Below are positions 6,919 to 11,684 of a DNA stretch of 11,684 nt, piece after piece. Under the pieces are notes generated by a model. The model ran no database searches and was not told the origin of the DNA. It was given only the letters and a program-made list of their open reading frames with translations. The DNA is from CADDZO01 sp035294145 (GTDB lineage: Bacteria; Chloroflexota; Dormibacteria; Dormibacterales; Dormibacteraceae), in assembly GCA_035294145.1 (NCBI GenBank), contig DATGLL010000126.1, positions 1 through 11,684 of the forward strand, in the 5' to 3' direction. Numbering within the stretch: position 1 is the first letter of the stretch; each line of letters opens with the position of its first letter. A program made the translations under genes and the position numbers.

Positions 6919-7866
6919 ATGGACGTCCTGGACGAGTACATCGAGAGGTACCGCAGCTGGGGTCGTTGGGGCTCCGACGATCAGGCCGGCACCACCAACT
7001 ACATCACCCCTGACAAGGTGACGGCCGCCGCTGCCCTGGTGCGCACCGGCGAGGTCGTCTCCCTGGCCATGAACTTCGACCAGGGCGGCCCCCAGACCGG
7101 GGCCATGGGGCGGTTCAACCCCCTACGCTACTCGGTGGCCACGGGGACCGATCACGTGGAGGGGCGCCAGGGCTGGGCGGGCCGGCCCCTCCCGCGGGAG
7201 ATGGGCTACGCCGACGACACGGTGGTGCTCCACCTGCAGTCCGCCACCCACTGGGATGCGCTGTGCCACATCTTCCACCGAGGTCGGATGTGGAACGGCT
7301 ACTCGGCGGAGGAGGTCAGCGCCCGGGGCGCCGAGCGCAACGGGGTCGAGCACCTCAAGGATCGCCTGGTGGGTCGTGGGGTCCTGCTCGACATCCCTCG
7401 GTACAAGGGCGTCGAGCACCTTGAGCGCGGCTACCCGGTCACCGTCGAGGACCTGGAGGGAACCGCGGCCAGCCAGGGCGTCGAGGTCCGTGAGGGGGAC
7501 ATCGTGCTGCTGCGCACGGGCGAGATGGCGCGCTGCCGACGCGAGGGATGGGGGAGCTACGCCGGTGGCGATGCCCCAGGCTTGAGCTTCTACACCATCC
7601 CCTGGATCGCGGAGAAGCGGGTGGCGGCCATCGCCAGCGACACCTGGGGGGTGGAGGTTCGCCCCAACGAGCTGCCTGACAGCTTCCAGCCCCTGCACAT
7701 CGTCACCGTGGTCTACATGGGGCTCTTGCTGGGCGAGATGTTCGACCTCGACCGCCTCGCCGAGGTGTGCGCGGCCGATGGTCGCTACGAGATGTTGTTC
7801 GTGGGCCCTCCCATCCCGGTCACGGGCAGCGCCGGCTCGCCCCCCTGCCCGGTCGCCATCCGCTGA
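6919..7866 (+). CDS. Cyclase-family (PF04199-type) metal-dependent hydrolase
   Basis: A 315-residue protein of the family containing kynurenine formamidase and isatin hydrolase, enzymes that hydrolyse amide bonds with a bound divalent metal. The N-terminal WGRWGSDDQAGTTNYITP (14-31) is typical of the longer actinobacterial members. The metal-binding region reads LQSATHWDALCHIFHRGRMW (106-125), with His111, Asp113 and His117 in place of the last three ligands of HxGTHxDxPxH. The first His of that motif is Gln107 here. LLDIPRYKGVEHLE and EGDIVLLRTGEM (about 159-200) are also family text. The true substrate cannot be read from the sequence. ATG 6919 lies 12 bases after GGAGG (6902-6906), a long spacing. 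The 70-base gap after the ligase gene has no firm promoter, so readthrough from upstream is possible. The gene converges on the CocE-type hydrolase. Confidence 0.85.
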   Translation: MDVLDEYIERYRSWGRWGSDDQAGTTNYITPDKVTAAAALVRTGEVVSLAMNFDQGGPQTGAMGRFNPLRYSVATGTDHVEGRQGWAGRPLPREMGYADDTVVLHLQSATHWDALCHIFHRGRMWNGYSAEEVSARGAERNGVEHLKDRLVGRGVLLDIPRYKGVEHLERGYPVTVEDLEGTAASQGVEVREGDIVLLRTGEMARCRREGWGSYAGGDAPGLSFYTIPWIAEKRVAAIASDTWGVEVRPNELPDSFQPLHIVTVVYMGLLLGEMFDLDRLAEVCAADGRYEMLFVGPPIPVTGSAGSPPCPVAIR

Positions 7867-7872
7867 GTCGAG

Positions 7873-7903
7873 GCCTGGCCAGGTCGTGAAGACCTGGCCA
7901 GGC
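7873..7903. terminator. Perfect 13-bp-stem hairpin between convergent genes
   Basis: GCCTGGCCAGGTC (7873-7885) is exactly complementary to GACCTGGCCAGGC (7891-7903) around the 5-base loop GTGAA. It starts 6 bases after the cyclase-family stop codon and lies 68 bases beyond the stop of the opposing CocE-type gene. Its position suggests a terminator shared by both. There is no T-tract on either side, so it is a hairpin-only terminator or an mRNA 3'-end stabiliser. Each arm also contains the smaller palindrome CCTGGCCAGG. Confidence 0.62.
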
Positions 7904-7971
7904 TGCGAGAGGGGGTTGTCGATCGTCGCCGCCAGCCCCTGGGGTAGCCGGGGCCCGGTGGGGTGGCGGGC

Positions 7972-9732
7972 TCAGGCCGGCGGGATCACGGGCAGGAGGA
8001 GGTAGGAGGCTCGCTCGCCGCCGGTGTGGAGGGTGACGTCGCCGCCGAAGACCTCGGGAGGGCGATCCTCGGGATCGGCGTGCAGGAAGGGGCCGCAGCC
8101 ACGTGAGGCGTAGGCGAAGCTGCGGGCGAACTCGTCCAGCTCCCCCTCGTACTCGTAGTCCTTGCCGCGCACGGTGAGCGCCACCCGGTACCCAGGCGGC
8201 ACCACGATGCAGGTGGGCCAGATCTCGACGTCCAGCTCATAGACCACCCCCGGCGTCAGTGGCTCCACTCGGTCGTGGGTGTGGTAGGGGCGGTAGGGAA
8301 GGCTGCGCTCCGGGTCCAGCCTGCGGTGGGAGGCACGGAGCCATCCCTGGGCGATGGGGGTGTTGGGGTCGAGCGCGCCCTGAAAGACGACCTCCCGGCC
8401 CTGGGGGTCGAAGACCCGCACCACCAAGAAGAGGTCGGCGTCGACGGTGGAGGAGCTGATGAACAGCTTGGCGGCGATGGGGCCGGTGATCTCCATCTCC
8501 TGCGCTAAGGGGGGAGTGGAGAAGGTCACGCCATCGCCCAGACCGGCGTAGGTCACCTGGGCGGCCGCGCTCGGCGCGTGCAGGCCCAGGCTCAGGCCGC
8601 TCGCGTCCAGGTAGTAGCGCGTCCACCGGGTGCGAGCCAGCGGCCACTCGTGCTCATGGCGCTCGACGAAGCGACCGTCGGCGTGGCGAACCTGGAGGCG
8701 GACGCGTGGCTCCCGCTCCCAGCCGGTGTCCTCCCCCTTGAGGAAGTGGCCGAAGAAGCGCTTTTGGAGCCCGACTCCGTAGTCGGTGTAGAAGGGCGCC
8801 CAGTGGGTGCCCCCGTGGACCTCCAGCCACTTCTGCTCCGAGGCCGCCTGGGTGAAGGCCTCGAAGTTGCCCCGGGGATGCAGCCCTTGTCCACCCCAGT
8901 TGGCGGCGGAGAGGAAGGGAACCCGGACCCGGGACCAGTCCGCCGATCGCTCGCGGTGCCAGTCGTCGGCGAGCGGGTGGCGCTTCACCTCCGCGGGCAG
9001 GTCGACTCGGTTCCTCGCCAGCTCCTCGTCGGGGAGCGTGACCGGCCCGGCCACCGACTCGCCGGTGTTGGGGTTCTTGCGCGCCCGCTCGCCCAGGCCG
9101 TACTGCACGCTGGCGACCTGGCGAGGGTACCAGGTGCTGACGAACTGGCACAGGATGCCGCCGTGGTAGGTGGTGTCGCGGTAGAAGTCGGCCGCCCCCT
9201 CCCAGGGGATCATAGCCGCCAGGTGTGGCGGTTGTAGCCCTGCCACCTGCCACTGGTTCATGGCGTAGTACGAGATCCCGCAGAGGCCGACCTTGCCGTT
9301 GCTCCAGGGCTGCTCCGCGGCCCACTCGATGCAGAGGTAGAGGTCGCGGGTCTCCCGGCCCGACCAGCAGTCGATGACCCCCGGCGACCAGCCGGCGCCA
9401 CGCGAGTCGACACGTACGATCGCGTACCCGTCCGGCACCCACTTCTCGGGGTCGACCACCTCCCAGTTCTGGTAGCGGTTGGTCGATCCCCGGGCGACGT
9501 CGGGATGGTCACGGACCATCTTCTCCCACTGCTGGGGGTAGCCCTCCTGGAAGGCCAGGCCCTTGGCGTAGGGGCCGTAGGTGAGGATGACAGGGTAGCG
9601 GCCCTCGGTCACCGGCCGATAGACGTCGGCGCGCAGCACGATCCCGTCGTCCATGGGGATGGGGACGTGCCACTCGATGCGCATCCCGTCTCGGATCTCG
9701 CTCCGTGGCTGGACCTCGACCGCCTGGCTCAT
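7972..9732 (-). CDS. CocE/NonD-family alpha/beta hydrolase (X-Pro dipeptidyl-peptidase S15-like)
   Basis: A 586-residue serine hydrolase. The alpha/beta core spans about 20-330, with the substrate-pocket motif YGPYAKG (52-58), VDSRGAGWSPG (108-118) and the nucleophile elbow GLCGISYYAMNQW, where Ser154 is the likely nucleophile. His310 in EVHGGTHWAPFYTDYG is the likely base. The usual acid position (the Asp of a GWYD-like stretch in CocE) reads ANWGGQG (277-283), so the acid is not obvious. The C-terminal jelly roll (about 400-586) opens with FSTPPLAQEMEITGP. No signal peptide is seen; probably cytosolic. Substrates in this family range from esters such as cocaine to amides and antibiotics, so none can be named. 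Start ATG 9732 is chosen for GGAGGGAGGAG (9745 to 9735); the in-frame extension up to 9831 would overlap the promoter and is unlikely. Confidence 0.88.
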   Translation of the reverse strand: MSQAVEVQPRSEIRDGMRIEWHVPIPMDDGIVLRADVYRPVTEGRYPVILTYGPYAKGLAFQEGYPQQWEKMVRDHPDVARGSTNRYQNWEVVDPEKWVPDGYAIVRVDSRGAGWSPGVIDCWSGRETRDLYLCIEWAAEQPWSNGKVGLCGISYYAMNQWQVAGLQPPHLAAMIPWEGAADFYRDTTYHGGILCQFVSTWYPRQVASVQYGLGERARKNPNTGESVAGPVTLPDEELARNRVDLPAEVKRHPLADDWHRERSADWSRVRVPFLSAANWGGQGLHPRGNFEAFTQAASEQKWLEVHGGTHWAPFYTDYGVGLQKRFFGHFLKGEDTGWEREPRVRLQVRHADGRFVERHEHEWPLARTRWTRYYLDASGLSLGLHAPSAAAQVTYAGLGDGVTFSTPPLAQEMEITGPIAAKLFISSSTVDADLFLVVRVFDPQGREVVFQGALDPNTPIAQGWLRASHRRLDPERSLPYRPYHTHDRVEPLTPGVVYELDVEIWPTCIVVPPGYRVALTVRGKDYEYEGELDEFARSFAYASRGCGPFLHADPEDRPPEVFGGDVTLHTGGERASYLLLPVIPPA

Positions 9733-9734
9733 GG

Positions 9735-9745
9735 CTCCTCCCTCC
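9735..9745 (-). promoter_or_regulatory. Strong ribosome binding site of the CocE-type gene
   Basis: On the minus strand GGAGGGAGGAG lies directly before ATG 9732. It fixes the start there and excludes the longer reading that would begin at 9831. Confidence 0.75.
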
Positions 9746-9789
9746 AGAATGGTGAGCTGGTCCTGGGTACCCTCCCCCTCTGCGTCCCC

Positions 9790-9818
9790 ATTATCACGAC
9801 GGCTGGATGAGCGCACAA
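9790..9818 (-). promoter_or_regulatory. Sigma70-like promoter for the CocE-type gene
   Basis: On the minus strand TTGTGC (9818 to 9813) and GATAAT (9795 to 9790) are separated by exactly 17 bases. GATAAT matches the -10 consensus at five of six positions; the -35 is weaker. This predicts a transcript start near 9783 and a leader of about 50 bases. Confidence 0.5.
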
Positions 9819-9824
9819 TGTGTG
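9814..9824. promoter_or_regulatory. Short dyad overlapping the -35 box, possible operator
   Basis: CACA-ATG-TGTG is an inverted repeat with 4-base arms and a 3-base centre that overlaps the minus-strand -35 element. Such a position would suit a repressor, but the arms are short and chance is quite possible. No regulator gene is present in the window. Confidence 0.2.
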
Positions 9825-9864
9825 ACATCACCGTCTCGGGGCTCCCATCCGGTGCGCATCAACA

Positions 9865-9893
9865 TTGAGTTGACCGCTCGGAGCTCTCACAAT
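9865..9893 (+). promoter_or_regulatory. Sigma70-like promoter for the isochorismatase-hydantoinase pair
   Basis: TTGAGT (9865-9870) and CACAAT (9888-9893) are 17 bases apart, each matching four of six consensus positions. The predicted transcript start is near 9900, about 40 bases before the chosen start codon. An overlapping TTGACC (9870-9875) is a better -35 but has no -10 at a suitable distance. Confidence 0.4.
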
Positions 9894-9941
9894 CACGGTG
9901 GTCGTGGTGGGCCGTAGAGCTTGAGCACTCAGGAGGAGATG

Positions 9942-10700
9942 GTGGGCAAGGAAGGCTGGAGCGTGAGCGGGTCCATCCCCCGGCCGGTCGATCGGGGGCA
10001 GTTCGTGACCCTCCTCAACCGGCACCTTGTGGTCGATCCGGCCCGGACGGCCGTGGTCACCATCGACTGCCATCGCGGCCACCTCGACCCGGAGGTGGCG
10101 ACCATGCCAGTGGCCCCGGAGGTGGCGGCCCGGGTGGTGGCGCAGGTGCGGCGGCTGCTTGAGTTCGCGCGTGGCCGTGGCCTGCCGGTGATCCACGTCC
10201 TCCTCCAGAACCGGGTGCTGCCCGACGGGGTCCCCGAGCCGATGCACAACCCCTTCTGGCGCGCGGTCGAGGAGGTAGGCGAGATGCTGACCCCGGAGCG
10301 CGAGAGCACCATCAGCCGCCACAACCTGGTTGGCTCGGTGCAGACCGAGCTGATGCCGGAGCTGGGGCCGGCGCCCACCGACATCATGGTCACCACCAAG
10401 CGTCGCCTCTCGATCTTCCGGGACACGGACCTCGACCTTACCCTGCGTGAGCTCGGTGTCGACACCCTGGTGCTGGTCGGGATCAACACCAACACCTGCG
10501 TGCTGTGCGCCGCCTTCGAGGCGCTGAACCGTGACCTCCGGGCGATCGTGGTGGCGGATGGGGTGCATTCCATGTACGGCGACGACCTCCACGCCTTCGC
10601 CCTGCAGAACGTCGCCCGGTGCCTGGGCTGGGTGCTGACCGTCGATCAGGTGATCGAGAAGGTGGAGCAGGGCCGCGTCCGCGAGGCCGCGTCTGTCTAG
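9942..10700 (+). CDS. Isochorismatase-fold cysteine hydrolase
   Basis: A protein of about 252 residues in the family of N-carbamoylsarcosine amidase, ureidoacrylate amidohydrolase (RutB) and nicotinamidase. The catalytic triad is visible: Asp42 in VVTIDCHRGHLDP, Lys153 in MVTTKRRLSIF and Cys186 in GINTNTCVLCAAFEALNRD, the last also giving the usual cis-peptide region before the cysteine. These enzymes hydrolyse an amide or carbamoyl bond through a cysteine thioester. The start is uncertain. AGGAGG (9931-9936) favours GTG 9942, ATG 9939 is too close to it, TTG 9921 lacks a site, and GTG 9963 has GGAAGG at 9950-9955. The stop is 4 bases before the amidohydrolase gene, so the two are surely one operon. 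A carbamoyl-amide product of that enzyme is the logical substrate, which is inference. Confidence 0.88.
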   Translation: MGKEGWSVSGSIPRPVDRGQFVTLLNRHLVVDPARTAVVTIDCHRGHLDPEVATMPVAPEVAARVVAQVRRLLEFARGRGLPVIHVLLQNRVLPDGVPEPMHNPFWRAVEEVGEMLTPERESTISRHNLVGSVQTELMPELGPAPTDIMVTTKRRLSIFRDTDLDLTLRELGVDTLVLVGINTNTCVLCAAFEALNRDLRAIVVADGVHSMYGDDLHAFALQNVARCLGWVLTVDQVIEKVEQGRVREAASV

Positions 10701-10704
10701 TCGG

Positions 10705-11684
10705 GTGTTCGACCTGGGGGTGGAGGGGGGGACGGTCGTCACCTCCCGAGGTCGGTCGCGGCTCCACGTCTACGTCCAGGGCGGCCGTGTTGCCCTGCTC
10801 ACCGGCGAGCCTCAAGCGGCCCAGGAGCGGGTCGACGCCTCGGGTCTGCTGGTGATGCCAGGGATGGTGGATGCGCACGTCCACTTCATGGATCCCTCGG
10901 CGCAGGAGCGCGAGGACTTCCCGTCCGGCAGCGCGGCGGCCCTCCGGGCCGGTGTGACCACCGTCCTCGAGCACACCCACTCAGGGCCGGTGCGGACCAC
11001 GGAGGAGCTCCGGGAGAAGCGTCGCTACCTGGCTTCCCGTTCCCGGGTTGACTTCGGTCTGGGGGCGCACGCCTGGACCGGGAGGGCGGGCGAGGTTACC
11101 GGCCTTTGGCGGGCGGGGGCGGCCTTCGTCAAGGCCTTCACCTGCACCACCCATGGGGTGCCGGGCCTGCCCCCGGCGGAGCTGCTCGCCCTGCTCGAGG
11201 AGGTGGCGGCCGTGGGCGCGGTCTGCCTCGTCCACTGCGAGGAGGAGTCCCTGATCGCAGCCGCCGAACGCCGCCTACGTGAGGCCGGCCGCGCCGACGG
11301 GGGGGTGATCTCCGCCTGGCGGGGCCGGGAGGCGGAGCAGGTGGCGGTGGCGTCCACCACCCTGCTCGCCCGCCTGACCGGGGCCCGGGTGGTGATCGCG
11401 CACGCGAGCTGCCCCGAGGTGGTGCGGCTGGCCGGTCGCGAGCGGGCAGCAGGGGCGCCGGTCGCGGTCGAGACCTGCCCGCAGTACCTGACCCTGATGG
11501 AGGCCGAGGCCCTGGAGCACGGTCCCCTCCGGAAGTTCACGCCCCCGGCGCGGGCCCGCGGCGAGCGAGACCTCGACGCCATGTGGCAGGAGGTGGCGAG
11601 CGGGGGGGTCGACTACGTGGCCTCCGACCACGCCCCCTCCACCCTCGAGCAGAAGCGGGCGGGCTCGATCTGGGAGGTGCCCTT
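10705..11684 (+). CDS. Hydantoinase/dihydropyrimidinase/allantoinase-type amidohydrolase, 3' end outside the window
   Basis: 326 complete codons are present of a family usually about 440-480 residues long. The N-terminal sandwich begins MFDLGVEGGTVVTSRGR, then the barrel starts at VMPGMVDAHVHFMDP. All metal ligands expected in the visible part are present: His58 and His60 (HVH), the lysine that is carboxylated in relatives, Lys143 (AAFVKAFTC), His177 (LVHCEEE), His233 (IAHAS) and Asp308 (ASDHAPS). The enzyme class opens cyclic ureides or imides such as hydantoins, dihydropyrimidines, allantoin or dihydroorotate. VLEHTHSGPVRTTEEL (88-103) differs from the DMPNTxPP text of standard allantoinases and dihydroorotases, so the substrate is open. 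GTG 10705 is chosen because family members start just there. No ribosome binding site precedes it, so translation is probably coupled to the upstream gene. Confidence 0.87.
   Translation, partial: MFDLGVEGGTVVTSRGRSRLHVYVQGGRVALLTGEPQAAQERVDASGLLVMPGMVDAHVHFMDPSAQEREDFPSGSAAALRAGVTTVLEHTHSGPVRTTEELREKRRYLASRSRVDFGLGAHAWTGRAGEVTGLWRAGAAFVKAFTCTTHGVPGLPPAELLALLEEVAAVGAVCLVHCEEESLIAAAERRLREAGRADGGVISAWRGREAEQVAVASTTLLARLTGARVVIAHASCPEVVRLAGRERAAGAPVAVETCPQYLTLMEAEALEHGPLRKFTPPARARGERDLDAMWQEVASGGVDYVASDHAPSTLEQKRAGSIWEVP

Noticed and set aside
9733..9831. N-terminal extension of the CocE-type protein to 9831
   Set aside because: It would cover the -10 element, is charged and unlike the family, and the strong ribosome binding site lies directly before ATG 9732.

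Overview
This is a high-GC window (roughly two thirds G+C or more by eye, not counted) with many GTG starts, strong GGAGG-type ribosome binding sites and proteins that read like those of Actinobacteria, perhaps an uncultured Acidimicrobiia-like lineage. The taxonomic guess rests on protein style and codon use only. No tRNA, rRNA or CRISPR array was seen.

Left edge to about 1.9 kb: decayed DNA. It opens with the remains of an IS607-family serine recombinase (TnpA) whose frame runs directly into what looks like the N-terminus of the element's TnpB. Three closely spaced inverted repeats follow, one of which could fold into a GUGA-capped RNA hairpin. Next come two probable pseudogenes of small helical proteins that can only be read by changing frame several times. 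No intact gene is evident before 1897.

1.9-6.85 kb: three intact forward genes. The first two are a PYROXD2/phytoene-desaturase-like FAD oxidoreductase and, 2 bases after its stop, a multi-pass lipase maturation factor (LMF1-like) protein, probably cotranscribed. After a 120-base gap comes a full-length acetoacetate-CoA ligase of the ANL superfamily.

6.9 kb to the right edge: a run of hydrolases. A cyclase-family (PF04199-type) hydrolase on + converges on a CocE/NonD-family alpha/beta hydrolase on -, with a perfect 13-bp-stem hairpin between them. The CocE gene is divergent from an isochorismatase-fold cysteine hydrolase on +, which is followed 4 bases later by a dihydropyrimidinase/hydantoinase/allantoinase-type amidohydrolase cut by the window end. 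The divergent gap holds a plausible sigma70-like promoter on each strand. The last pair suggests ring opening of a cyclic ureide or imide followed by amide/carbamoyl hydrolysis. The cyclase and CocE genes could act on the same or related substrates. The joint pathway is inference; the enzyme families are well supported by motifs.
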